A stretch of 64,000 bases of DNA from Knoxdaviesia capensis. Lineage: Eukaryota; Ascomycota; Sordariomycetes; Microascales; Gondwanamycetaceae. The stretch covers positions 1,352,144-1,416,143 of the forward strand of contig LNGK01000002.1 of NCBI GenBank assembly GCA_001510575.1, given 5' to 3'. The notes below the pieces were generated by a model. That model was given only the letters and a program-made list of their open reading frames with translations, made no database searches and had not been told where the DNA came from. Positions 1 through 10,997 of this stretch are shown here, in pieces; position 1 is the first letter of the stretch; each line of letters begins with the position of its first letter. A program made the position numbers and the translations under genes.

Positions 1-771
1 CGTTCCGCACGGAGGACCCGGCGTTCGAGCACATGTTCCGCAACCTGTGGGCCGACAACGCCGACGTGGTGTCGTGCGCGTACTCGGGCACGGGGGCCAT
101 GAAGACCGACATCACGCGCACCGGCAAGCGCACCACCACCGGCCCGCTGCAGGACGGCCGCGTCGGCGTGACGCGCTACTTCAAGAACAACTTCCTCGAC
201 GGGCCGCGCCAGGACGCGTTCGACCTGTTCCTCGGCGTGTACCTGCCCGGCAGCGCCAACATTGGCTCGTCGCTGGTGTTTGCCGACCGCCGGCCGGTGG
301 TGGTGCAGGCGGTGCCGTTCCTGCTGGCGTTCAGCCTGCTGATGGTGGCGATTGGCATGTCGTCGCGCGCGGGGTCGGCGGTGCTAACGTTACGGGTGTT
401 TATTCTGTTCTGGAGTCTGGTGGCGGCGTGGGCGGTGCGGTTTATAGTCGCCCACGGCATGCTCTACGTAAGTCTCTTTTTTTTTTTTTTATCTCGTCCT
501 TGTTTTCTGTCCGCCCTCTTTTTGCGTCGCCTTTTCAGTTTGTTTGTATTCGGCGTTTTGCATGCTAACACTTCCCTCCTTTGCACAGGTGCAATGGCCC
601 AAACTGAGCCCGCAAGCCTATGTGCTCGACGGCTACAACGAACACATGCGCAAGGCCAGCAAGGACCCGCTGGTCGGCTCGTTCCTCGTGAAGCACATGT
701 CGCGCCACGAGCGCGGCGGCAGTGTTGCGCGGTATCTCAACGCCGAGGAGGGCAAGAAGAGAATCGAGTAG
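1..771 (+). CDS. sac1: Phosphoinositide phosphatase Sac1, C-terminal part (5' truncated by window)
   Basis: Two exons are visible: about 3-467 and 589-771, with a 121-bp intron (GTAAGT donor, GCTAAC branch point near 564, CACAG acceptor); the splice is phase 0 and leaves about 215 residues. Sac1 removes phosphate from PI4P at the ER/Golgi membrane. The tail of the Sac domain is recognisable from FRNLWADNAD, a YSGTGAMKTDITRTGKRT-type block, a RYFKNNF block and RQDAFDLFLG, in the family order. Two hydrophobic segments follow (VVVQAVPFLLAFSLLMVAIG and VFILFWSLVAAWAVRFIV), matching the two-span membrane anchor of Sac1, and then a cytosolic tail with conserved PKLSPQAYVLDGYNE. The catalytic CX5R loop lies upstream of the window and was not seen. 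Family assignment rests on recalled similarity to human and yeast Sac1. Confidence 0.93.
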
Positions 772-1026
772 TCTCCCCTCCAGAACAGCGTGTGTTTGGG
801 CGGTTTCTGTAGCTTTCCGGATTTCTTTCCTTGTTCTTATTGTCCGGTTTTCCATTCGTGCTTGGCCAGGTTAAAAAATAGTTTCTGGCTGTGCTTTCTT
901 TTTCTTTTTTTCTCTCTGTTTGTTAGTGATAACGTACCTCCTTTTTTAATTCACCGCTTTCTTTTGTGTTCATTCTCTGGGCTCTGGTGTATCTGTCGGT
1001 AAGTTGATTTCCGATTAGATGTGAGA

Positions 1027-1040
1027 TAGGGTTAGGGTTA
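1027..1040 (+). repeat. Short interstitial telomere-like tract (TTAGGG type)
   Basis: TAGGGTTAGGGTTA, about 2.3 units of the TTAGGG repeat, lies about 255 bp after the sac1 stop codon. Confidence 0.8.
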
Positions 1041-2921
1041 ATGTGATGAGGTTCTATTTTAAGATCGACAGACAGGCAGGTGGCACGGAAGTCATTTGCT
1101 CCTGCCGTTTGCTTTTGGGTCGGCGTTTGATCTCGGTACGGCGCGCGATAACGAACGCACCTTCTCGATTTATAGCATTCTAGTGCGCTTCTATTTCACC
1201 TTCTAGTGAATATTAAGGGCGTGTTTTATTTGCGGAAAGCCAGTCTTCTACACACACTTTTTTTTTTTTTTTTCTTGGAAGGGGGGGGTTGATTCTTTTG
1301 GTTTGTCTCATTTTATTTATTTATTTATTTTTTGTGAGACAAGCATATACAGAAACTCGGAGTTCAGGACACTTCCGGCCCATGATCGTTCTGTATGTTC
1401 CCTCCCCTCCCAGCTGGCTTAATCCGGCGGTATCAACTGCCCGCCAAGTGAACCAAGCGCAACTAAGCTCAACCAGGACGGGACGTCACCCCCAAAAAGT
1501 GCTCGCTGCTTTGGGTATGGAGATCGTAGACCGTTTTAGCTCGTATATCCACCACAGGCCTGTGAACGACCACTCGCACTCTCAGCTCACAATCGTGATG
1601 CCACTGCAACCCACGAGAGACGGAGCCCGAGCATTGAGGGCCAGACCTCGTAGGAGCGGGAAGCAGTGACGATTCTTCGGGGGCCTTGAACGACACCCGA
1701 CATAATGGTGGTGCTTTTTGAAGAATTACAAACGCTGAGGGTCAAGTGTGTGTAAGTCACAGTCGCATTCCTTCAGATCGGGGGGGTTTTTTGGGGGGGA
1801 GGGGGGTGTTTCTCTTTTCTGTTGGACGTGCGGTGCCACATCTCTGCATTCTCGCCTCTTTAATCTCCTCCTCCTTCTTCCTCCCTACCCACCACTACAG
1901 ATTTCTACCAGCTGTTTGCGATGGATGGATGAATTGGGGGAACAAAGGACGAACTCCACGATGCAACCATCCTGGAAAGGAAGTTCGAGGATCGCATATC
2001 GATGTTGGAATGTCTATTCCTGGACACACACTCTCTCGTTACGAACTTGTGCAATGCCCGGATCGAGCTAACTGGCAACCTGGAAGTCATAACGCCAACT
2101 ACACTATATCGGCTCCGGCAGTGGTATATTAATGTGGCTGTTCGCGTACACCTGCATGCTGCATACCAGCTCGGCTCTATACCGAGAAACTTCTCTGAGG
2201 CTCTTCCGCCCCCGAGACAAACGCCCCCGAAAACCTGGGTTTTTCGTCGTTTGGCGTTCGTGATCTACGATCAAGTGCCGATCAGTGTGGCTAGCCAGAA
2301 AAGCTTATTCCTCTCGCGTTTGCATGCGAAGTTGCACTCATGTCTTCGACCCCCTAGTAATCCCGGGTGGGGACTGTATATGAGGGGGTCCCATTCGGAT
2401 GGGGATTATCGAGGAGGTTGTTGTCTTGCGCACGCGGGCAAGTTCCCGCCCAAAGCGCAATCTTACACCATCGCTTCCCCCAGAGAGGACTCTAGATCCT
2501 CGAGACTCTGGTCGCTCTGGGCTGTGTGCAACGTGACAAAGGGCCAACCGGTCCGGGTGATCATCTTCCAAAGGCCGGTTCGGCCCCGCAAGTCGTGTGC
2601 TGTTGGTAGTCCTTCCTGTTTCCACGGTCCTGTGGCCATGGGCGTTTCCCGGGGTTCTTTTCCCGCTCGGTTGCATTTCGCCAGACCCGGCTTGGACACA
2701 ATGTGACCTTCTCCAACAATCCCCCCCGCCGCCGCAGTCCCGGCCACTTGAGCAAAAGAAAAAAGACTTGTCTTTTTGTGTGAAATGCTACCGTTGCCTT
2801 CGTTCACGATTCATTCCTTCTTGGCTCTGCCCGGCCGAGAAACCCCCATCTGATGTCCCCAAGTAGTTGAAAGAAAGCTTTGACCGCGCACGGCGTGACG
2901 AACCCACTCGACCAGCGGCTT

Positions 2922-2924
<3 letters not shown>

Positions 2925-2951
<27 letters not shown>
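2925..2951 (+). repeat. (TG)n microsatellite
   Basis: An almost pure TG dinucleotide run in noncoding DNA. Confidence 0.9.
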
Positions 2952-2952
<1 letters not shown>

Positions 2953-3215
2953 GTGGTGGGGCCCATTGACACCAGCATGAGGGCAGCAAGAGTCACTGCA
3001 GCACGTCGTGTGGTCGAGTGTATTTGTGTACGGCTGTGCCTCTTGTCTGGCGGCGGGGACACAACCCCCCGACTTACACCGACTGTTCCATACATAGAAA
3101 GACATAGGACCAAGAAACATAACTCGGTCGTTGGCCGTGCTCACTGCCTGTCGAAAGAGGGAGGAGGCCAGACACACAAAAGCGGCGCCGTGAGGATACC
3201 AACAACACTGCACAG

Positions 3216-3218
<3 letters not shown>

Positions 3219-3251
<33 letters not shown>
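3219..3251 (+). repeat. (CT)n microsatellite upstream of the feruloyl esterase gene
   Basis: A run of about 16 CT units on the sense strand of the downstream gene. Confidence 0.9.
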
Positions 3252-3253
<2 letters not shown>

Positions 3254-4077
3254 GGCCGTGGAGTGTGCTTGGGCTTTCCCATTGCAGAGATCGAATCCTC
3301 GCTACCACCAGAGCTGTACAGTCCCGTAGCCACTTCGGCTTCTGGACTGGGACACTTCCACCTTCTCGTGAGAGACAATCAGCCACCAACATGTTCCTCA
3401 AGCTCCCCAATCTGAACAGACACCGAGTGCTGTGCTATTGTAAATGCCACCGTTCTTCTCGGAAGGTGGGAGAGACACCCCCCAAACCCGGCCGGCTAGA
3501 GACACCCTGAGCAAGACAAGCCACATCTCCATGTCTCTCTGTTTGTTCGTCTCTCTTATCCTAGCCTCCAGACACTAGGAGTCGATCCGAGCTGCAGCAC
3601 TAACCCCATGAGCACTCGCTCACCCCGAACCTAGCGTGGCATCGAGCCATTCCTGTTCCTCCTCCCGCCTCCCGCCTCCCACCGCTTTGTTCTGGGTTGG
3701 CCACCCACGTCTCCACCATCGCCATGGTTGTCCTGCTTGCCCAAAGCAGCACACAATCCCACGCTCGACGGGAGAATGGGGTGCATCCGGGGAACCGAAA
3801 CACTTGAAAAGGCCCTTGCCTCCGCCAGTTTCTCGGAATGTGTATGATTCGGAACGACGACCATTGCTTTCTTCTGTCTTTGAACAGATCGTTGTTGATA
3901 CTCCTCTGCATCGGCTGAACCCGGAATACCACCCTCGATTTGCCTGCTCTGTCGATACTCCTCTGCCTGGAGTTCTCCGAAGAGAGGTCCTTGATTTGGA
4001 AGTCTGCAACCTTCGCATTGTGAGAACTTCCGAGACAGTTTCACTGTTCCGTTTCCGTTCCTGTTCGTCCCGGCGTG

Positions 4078-4078
<1 letters not shown>

Positions 4079-4108
<30 letters not shown>
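4079..4108 (+). repeat. (CT)n tract, probable 5' leader of the feruloyl esterase gene
   Basis: Fifteen CT units end 40 bp before the ATG at 4149. Pyrimidine-rich tracts just before the start are usual in fungal leaders. Confidence 0.85.
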
Positions 4109-4112
<4 letters not shown>

Positions 4113-4148
4113 CTCCCCCCGTTTTCTCAAGCCAACACACCCTCGGCC

Positions 4149-5226
4149 ATGGCCCCCTTCGGACTCACCACCGCCCTGCTGGCAGCCTCCATCCCGGGCT
4201 TCCGGGACGTGATGTCGCCCGGGTGTTTCTCGTCCGCCGTGCAGATGGCCTCGCCCGGCCAGATCGTCGACTTCAACATCTCCACCAGCGGCGACAAGCG
4301 CGCCTACAAGCTGTTCCTCCCGCGCGCCTATTCGCCCGCCGAGCCCGCCCCGCTGGTGCTCTCGTTCCACGGCGGCGGCCGCAACATGACCTGGCAGGTC
4401 GCGCTGGACGGCATCACCGAGGAGCCGTACTTCAACTCGCGGTACATCACCGTGTACCCCGGCACGCTGAAAGTGAGTGTCTCTCTCTCTTCCCCTTCCT
4501 AGACTCCTCCCCCGTTTCGCATGATGACGGGTCGACTGACGCTGTTCACTCGTGTAGGACCACTGGGAGGGCACCCCCGGCGTGGTCACCGGCAACGACA
4601 TCCAGTTCACCCACGACCTGCTCGACCACCTGCTGGCCAGCTACTGCATCGACAAGTCGCGCATCTACGCCACCGGCAAGTCCAACGGCGGCGGCATGGT
4701 CAACCAGGCCGCCTGCTCGCCGACGCTCTCCAAGCGCATCGCCGCCTTCGCGCCCGTCGCCGGCTCGTACTACGTCGGCGCCGTGACCGGCGCCGCCTGC
4801 GACCCCGCCACCGTGCCGCTCGCCTGCAGCCCGGGCCGCGACCACATCCCCATCCTCGAGGTGCACGGCGGCGTCGACGACACCATCCCCTACAACGGCA
4901 GCCGCACCCGCCGCAAGGCGTGCTTGCCGACCATCCGCCACTTCGTCGACGAGTGGGTCGAGCGCAACGCCCTGCCCGCGAAGCCGGAGGTCCAGGTGCT
5001 GACCGGCACGGAGGGTGGGACCTCGATGCTGTACCAGTGGGGCACCGGCGAATACCGCGGCCTGGTCTCGCATGTGTATGAGGCGTCGATGGGCCATGCG
5101 TGGCCCGCCACGATACCGAATATCGATACCGAGGAGTCCGGGGAGTCGCCGGCCTTCTTCAACGCCACGTATATTGTGTATGAGTTCTTTGAGAAGCACC
5201 AGTTGCCGCGGTATGCGTGCAAATAG
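4149..5226 (+). CDS. faeC: Secreted feruloyl esterase (FaeC / CE1-type alpha/beta hydrolase)
   Basis: Exons 4149-4472 and 4558-5226 flank an 85-bp intron (GTGAGT donor, CTGAC branch point, GTAG acceptor, phase 0) and encode 330 residues. The protein is an alpha/beta hydrolase of the esterase D/PHB-depolymerase-like group that includes fungal feruloyl esterase C, which releases ferulate from arabinose side chains of xylan and pectin. Visible landmarks are the oxyanion-loop block SFHGGGRNMTWQ, the nucleophile elbow GKSNGGG (Ser150), the acid in HGGVDDTIPY (Asp215 or Asp216) and the histidine in MGHAWP (His288). The N-terminus MAPFGLTTALLAASIPG has a short hydrophobic core, a weak signal peptide. 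The ATG at 4149 was chosen because it precedes that core; upstream in-frame codons encode CT-repeat translation. It converges on the GH115 gene 518 bp downstream. A related acetylxylan esterase-like activity cannot be excluded. Confidence 0.85.
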
Positions 5227-5744
5227 TCTTGTCTGTTTCCGTTCAGCATTCCTTTTCCGCTTGCTTTGCTTTCCGGTGTGGCTCGGTTGGATATCCAGTT
5301 CTGGACTTTTGTTTCTGTGGTGCACTAACACCTGGTGCCACAACTCATGTACATAGCATAGCATCTTCATCTTGCCAAACTACCCCCTTTGCCTCTCCCA
5401 TTAGCCTCTTCATTCAACCACATAAGCCCCAGAGTGAGAGTCTTAGAAACAGTAGAGCACCCAAATGAATGACAGCATCAGAAAGCCACGGCGTCGATCA
5501 CAGCATTTCACAACCACACAAAGCAACAAACGACAGGATCTTGGTATTGGTACAACAAGACGCTTCAAAAAGAAAGCAGAGAAATTAAAAATACCCAAAA
5601 TAGGTGTTCCTACAGTCATAAATCCGCACCAGATTGTTGAACTGGCCACAACTAACTCCTCCCCACACCCTCATTTTTTTATGTGGAATGTATGAATTTA
5701 ACTTTCTTTTCCCCGTTCGGTTGGTGACAAAAGGAACATGAGCT
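5227..5744. other. Convergent intergenic region between the esterase and GH115 genes
   Basis: These 518 bp must carry the 3' ends of both convergent genes. The central part (5400-5740) is A-rich. No gene or clear terminator motif was identified. Confidence 0.7.
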
Positions 5745-8700
5745 TTACATCACCAACATGGCCGCTGCCGCAATTGCTGTGCCGATAAGGACAGCACCCG
5801 ACACGCGAGTGTTCATGGCGCTGCTCTCCCCCTCACTAACCTCGAGGAACGGGAACTCGCCCTCAACAAAGATGTTGGCGGGGGTGTCGCCGAGGACCTC
5901 GGCAAAGTTGGTAGCGTTGCGGCTGCCGACAGTGTCACGGCCGACGAGGAAGCTCTCGGGCGGGCCGAGGTACGACGGCCGCAGACCGCCCAGGTCGATC
6001 GTGATCTTCTGCACAATCAGACTGGGCATGAGAGCCCAGACGCGCAGAACGTACTCGCCGGCAGCAGGGACGGCGAAGGACGTCTCCGTGGTGTTGGCGT
6101 GGACACCCCACACGGCATCGGCCACGGCGTAGCCCCAGGCCTCCGGCATCTGGACACCGTCGGTCTTTCCAACCGGCTGCACCGACACCGGCTCCGGGTC
6201 AGAGCCGGCGGGGTGCAGGGAGATGGCGTACTCAAGCGGGTCAAAGTCGCCGAGGTAGTTGAGGTGGGGAGAGATGTACAGGCGCACACGGGCAGTGGTG
6301 TTGGTGAAGAGGTACAGGCGGTACTCCAGAGCCGGGCCATCACCAACGGCAACCTTCTCGTGACCGAGAGGCAGGAGACCAACACCACCAAAGGTGCGGC
6401 CGTAGTTCTTGAAGGTGTGGTACGACAGCTCCGAGGCGTCATCGCCAGTGCCGGGAACAATGGCCTGGTAGTTGGGCCCCTCAATCGAAACCACCTTGTC
6501 CGACTCGACGAAACCCTTGCTGAAGCTCTCGGGTACACTCCGCACCGACACGGGGACGGCGATGCGAGGTTCCCGCACAGCGTACTTCTCGAACTCACGG
6601 CAAGGGGTGGAGACGGAGATGTAGTAGGTGCCGTCCTTGGCATCGGCAGGGAGGTTGTCCCAGTCAATCGACACAAGGACCCGAGTGTCAATGCCGGTCT
6701 GGGGGTGGTCAAGGCTGGACGGGCCAACGTAGCCGGTAGTATACGACAGCTTGATCCACGGGACGCTAGCGGAGGCGTTCCACATGCACGAATTCGTGCC
6801 ACGCGAGAACACCTCGAAGTAGCGCGACGACGGGCCATAGCGGTCCAGCAGAGGAAGAGTCAGCTCGTTGCCGCTGTTGGAGTGCCATTTGTCGTCACCA
6901 GACACTGTGGCATTAGATCCCTCCACAGCAATACCAACGTCACCAGCAAGCGAGGTCCTGGTCTCCTGCACATACACAAGAGGGGGAAGAGTGTTGCGCA
7001 TAGGTTGCTGCCAGTACCCATCGAATCCAAGATGGGTCTGGTCCATTATGTGTGCCCACTTGCCGTCAAGCATCTCATCCCAGCGCTTGGTCAGGTTGGC
7101 ATCAGCGTACAGCAGCTCACGGGCCTCGACGATGAGATCGTTGGCGGCGTTACGCTTCTGGCCAGCGTAGAGTGCGTTGCGCGAGCCGATCACGGCAATG
7201 CGGTAGGCGATCTGGCCAGCAAGGACAGGGTGCAGCACCATCTGGAAGAAAGCAGCCTGGACCTTCTCGTCAAGGGAATCGTAGACCGACTGGGCGCTCT
7301 CAGCAAGAGCAGCCCACTGGGCCAGAACGGCGTCGGCCTCGTTGTAGTTGATCACACTGTAGATGTGGCTCTCCAGAAGTTCGTACTTTCGACGAGCAGC
7401 GTACATGCCGTAGGTGTCGACGATCTCAGCAATGTGCGAGGCATGGTCGCTGCCGAATTCACGGGCAGCCCAGGCCTCAAGCCAGTCGCGGGTGCTGTCA
7501 ACGGTCCACTTGTCGGTATCGTAGGCAAGGTCGAGGTAGTGGCTAATGGGGATTTCCACGGGCTTGAGGTCACCGACGTTGACGATCCAAATGCGGTCGG
7601 CTTTGCGAGCATAGGCCAGGTGCATCTAAGGGTGGTGTAGTAATATCTGTGAGTAAATGAAATGTCTCCGGAATAAAGCGATAACATCATTGCCTTACCT
7701 GTTCGAGGGTGCGCTGGAGCTGGACAGTGTTGATCCACTTGTAGCTGCGCGGGTCACCGACATAGTCGAAGTGGTAGTATACACCAGCACCTCCAGACCG
7801 CTCGGTCTCGTTGCTCAGAGGCAGGCGGCGGACATTGCCCCAGTTGTCGTCAGCCCAGAGGAGGGTGATGTCCTCAGGCACATGGAGACCCTTCTCCTGG
7901 TAGGTCTGAACCTCCTTGTACAGGCACCACATCTGGGGGACCTCGGTGGCCGAAACACCCAGCTCTTCGGAAATGATGGTGCGCTGGTTGTCGACGAGCT
8001 CCTCAAGCATCTCCAGAAGAGTGCTGAGACCCAGGCCACCCTCAATCTCGGTATCGCCGGTACCACGCATGGCCATGGTGAACAAGCTGTTGCGCATGTA
8101 CGGCTTGGCACGGCGGGCTCCGTAGTGGAAGTAGTCGTCAATGGTGTCGTTGTTGAGGTTGTAGGCCCACTCGCCCGGGTAGAATGTCTTGAACTCGTTC
8201 TGGGCGCGCATCATGGGCTCAGTGTGCGACGAGCCCAGCACGATCTCGTAGGCATCGGCCAGCGGCTGGTTGAGCGGGTCATCGACATAGAAGATCGTTC
8301 CCCACAGAGCCGGCCAGAGGTAGTTGGCGCGCAGACGCAGCAGAAGCTCGTACACGAGGCCGTACATCTCGTGGCCGTAGCCGGCAGCGCCGTTCCACGA
8401 GTCGGGGTAGTTGGTGGCGACCCAGTTGGTCAGGCCGGGCTGCTCGTCGTTGATGAAGATACCACGGTACTTGACCGACGGCGACTTCTGCACCTTGGGG
8501 CCGGGAAGCGCCCAGATTTCGGTGTGCATAGTCGGCGGCACATCGGCCCAGAAGTACCACGGGCTGACGCCGATCTGCTCGCTGACATCGTAGATTCCGT
8601 AGATGGTTCCACGGGGGTCGCTGCCGGCAATAACCAGAGCCTGGGCAACGCCCTCTATGGGCTCGGACACAACGGCCGACACGAAAGACTCCCACTTGCC

Positions 8701-9416
8701 GGTGATGGCCGACACGTTGAGCTTGCGGGAGCTAATGATATTGTCGATGATATTAGAGTGGCCGACGGTACCGGCGATGATGACGGTCTGGCCCAGATCG
8801 GGATTGGCGTAGAGCGGGCCGGTGAAAGTTTGCTCGGCGGTGGTTTTGAACTGGGAAGAGGTGTTAGAGATGAACTTGAAGAAGAAGAAGAAGAAGAAGA
8901 AAAAGAAGAAGAAAACGGAATAGCCGAAGGAGAAATGTCTAGGATTACTCATGGCATGAGGGCAACATCACGTGGGGAGAGGGCAGACAGTCGGGGACGG
9001 CAATGATGGAAGGAGCGGCCGAGTGACAACAGGAAGGCAGGAGCGGATGTATCAAAGAAGATACCAGGCATAGTGACTGGGAGACCAAAAGGCAAACTCA
9101 CATTGACATTGTCAGACACGTCGATCGGGGAGAACTCGTATGCGGCGGCAGAGGCGTCGTTCACGCCGTTGCTCAGCGTGTAGGCATTTCCGGTGATGCG
9201 GCCGAAGTCCTGGGCCAAGTCACCGGCGGCGCGGATGACTCCCCAGTACTCGTTCTCGGCCACACGGATCTGGCCGGTCCGGATGGAGCCGCCGGCAACC
9301 TGGAAGGCACCGTCGGACGACTCGAACGAGATGATCTTCTCCTGGCCGAGACCGGCGACCAACGGCGCAACGAGGGCCACGGCCGAAAGAGCCGTGGCTC
9401 TCAGCGAGAGACCCAT
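5745..9416 (-). CDS. Secreted GH115 xylan alpha-1,2-glucuronidase
   Basis: On the minus strand the exons are 9416-9102, 8850-7699 and 7625-5745, all phase 0, giving 1115 residues. Intron 1 is 251 bp (GTGAGT donor, CTAAC branch point, CCCAG acceptor) and intron 2 is 73 bp. GH115 enzymes remove (4-O-methyl-)glucuronic acid from xylan. Recognised family blocks include SPSVKYRGIFINDEQPGL, GHEMYGLVYELLLRLRANYL, WPALW, LGSSHTEPMMRAQNE, TMAMRGTGDTEIEGG and LLWADDNWGN. The C-terminal half, with PASVPWIKLSY-like and carbohydrate-binding beta-rich blocks, matches the all-beta end domain of the family. The start at 9416 opens a good signal peptide (MGLSLRATALSAVALVAPLV). The C-terminus ends in a hydrophobic stretch (GAVLIGTAIAAAAMLVM) after a Ser-rich linker, which suggests a GPI anchor and so a wall- or membrane-bound enzyme. 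Confidence 0.92.
8877..8914 (+). repeat. (GAA)n microsatellite inside intron 1 of the GH115 gene
   Basis: A near-pure GAA/AAG tract; on the gene's sense strand it is (TTC)n and contributes an unusually long pyrimidine tract to the 251-bp intron. Confidence 0.85.
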
Positions 9417-10334
9417 GGTTGGTGGCGGAGAGAGGAAAGAAGGGGCACAACGATGGACGGGCCTCAGAAGAAGAGAGAGGAGGTGGCGACAGTGTTGATT
9501 GGATGTCGAGGGAGAAACGGCGTTACCACACGACCTTTGAACAAAGTCTCGGTGTGTTTGTTGTTAGGAGTTCCGTGCAAAGTATCAGGAACTGGCTTCT
9601 TATTTGGCAGAGAGAGCGTCACTGAAGCGCTTGGAGGGAAAAGAGAAGAAGAAGAAGAAGAAGAGGAAGGCCCATCTCATGAGCTCCCGCGTCAAGTTCA
9701 GGGACGGTGCGGAAGCAGACCATGATATATATATCGTGTAAAGGGTAACGCCGGAGCAGATGCCATATCCATTAGATTAACATGTATAAATTTGCCTACC
9801 CCAACTGACGGAGCGGTTGCTTATGGTGCAGGGGTGGGTGAGGAGACAAGCGAGACCATACTACGGTGCAGATGAGGGCATATTAACAGTCACTTTTGCT
9901 GGATATAGGCATATATTAATGCCCCGGTTAACCGTGCATAGGGTTCCAAGCAAGCGGATCCGAAACGGTCATGAGAGAAAGAACCGGTGGCTAAGAATAG
10001 GAATGGACATGGAGGGAGAGGCAAGCCAGGAGAGGGAGAAGCGAGAAGCCAACAAAGAGTCGTCCACTAACATCAAAAGCTCGAGGGACACCGGGGTGTT
10101 AGCCGGCGGACGCTTCACCCCGGGCGTGAGCCCTGGAGAACGCAGAACAATTCAGAAGCCTTCCAGCAGGGGCGTGGGACAAGTCAGGTTCTGGAGATGG
10201 CGTCCAACCTAGCCATGTCCACGGAACTCATATCTGATGGAGGATCGAAGAGGCAAAATAACATGTAAGCTTGACTGAAGAGAATGGGTAGTGGGTAGGG
10301 GATGGGGCGACTGAGTGGGTTAGTGGGGAAGCTG

Positions 10335-10341
10335 GGCTAAA
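10335..10341 (+). promoter_or_regulatory. Possible XlnR/Xyr1 site (GGCTAAA) upstream of GH115
   Basis: GGCTAAA is the published xylanolytic activator consensus in aspergilli. It lies about 0.9 kb upstream of the GH115 start in inverted orientation. A seven-base match can easily occur by chance; it is listed because the downstream gene is a xylan enzyme. Confidence 0.3.
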
Positions 10342-10906
10342 CTCTCCTGTACTGTGTTCACCATAGTACCATACTGATACCACCGGTACGCGTATAGCAC
10401 TAAACGAGTACGGGTGCAAGTCGCAGTCCCTGCCCATAGACCAGACACCACTGGCCCAGTTGGTCCTTCTCGCAGTTACGGGACTGTCGACTGTTGAGGT
10501 TCTGCTCATGGTCGGGTGGACGGCTGAGAGCCGCGCACAACGGCCGGGCCGGAACCGTGGAGCAAACGAGGCATATATCGGCTTTGTACGACAGCACAAG
10601 TGAAATGAACATGGCACCGCCCCGAGATCCGAGTAGTGTCCAGTCAGACGGCAGATCTGCCCTTCTAAAGGTTCAGTAATGCAGGCGCAGGGGACATAAA
10701 ACTGGGAACTGCGCGAACGCGAAATAGCCGGAGCGCCGACACCCAGGCAATGCTAGCAGGGTTCCAGTGGACAAAATGACCATGTTCGCCAAAACTTTAT
10801 GTAAGAAACAGAAAAGGCTTGGGGAACGGCCCATCGATGCCCATATTGCTCTGTCAAGCCCTGATCCGATCGGGACAGGCAGGGTCAAATTTAGAGGCAA
10901 TCGTGA

Positions 10907-10997
10907 CACGGGCCAGCTAATAGATCGACAGACACACACACACACGTTCTCTCACGGGCCAGCTAATAGATCGACAGACACACACACACGTTCTCTC
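10907..10997 (+). repeat. 46-bp tandem duplication ending in (CA)n
   Basis: The unit starting CACGGGCCAGCTAATAGATC is present at 10907-10952 and again at 10953-10997. The copies are identical apart from the length of the internal CA run. Confidence 0.92.

Larger units (their letters stand above)
772..4148. other. Intergenic region downstream of sac1 and upstream of the feruloyl esterase gene
   Basis: No gene is supported in these 3.4 kb. Open frames here (for example 2002-2706 and 2920-3510) have compositions typical of noncoding DNA, and no family is recognisable. The stretch holds a telomere-like tract at 1027-1040, a poly-T/poly-G patch at 1258-1288, a (TG)n tract near 2925-2951, and two (CT)n tracts (3219-3251 and 4079-4108). 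The second ends 40 bp before the esterase start codon and is probably in its leader. Confidence 0.7.

Noticed and set aside
2002..2706. 234-codon plus-strand frame upstream of the esterase gene
   Set aside because: No family resemblance and noncoding-like composition; no promoter or splice support.
3280..3312. tRNA-like 3' end (TCGAATCCTCGCTACCACCA)
   Set aside because: The T-arm stem does not pair and no matching acceptor 5' strand, D-arm or anticodon arm lies upstream.
6099..7640. 513-codon plus-strand frame opposite the GH115 gene
   Set aside because: It is the antisense shadow of a gene with strong GC third-position bias; the opposite strand has clear family motifs.
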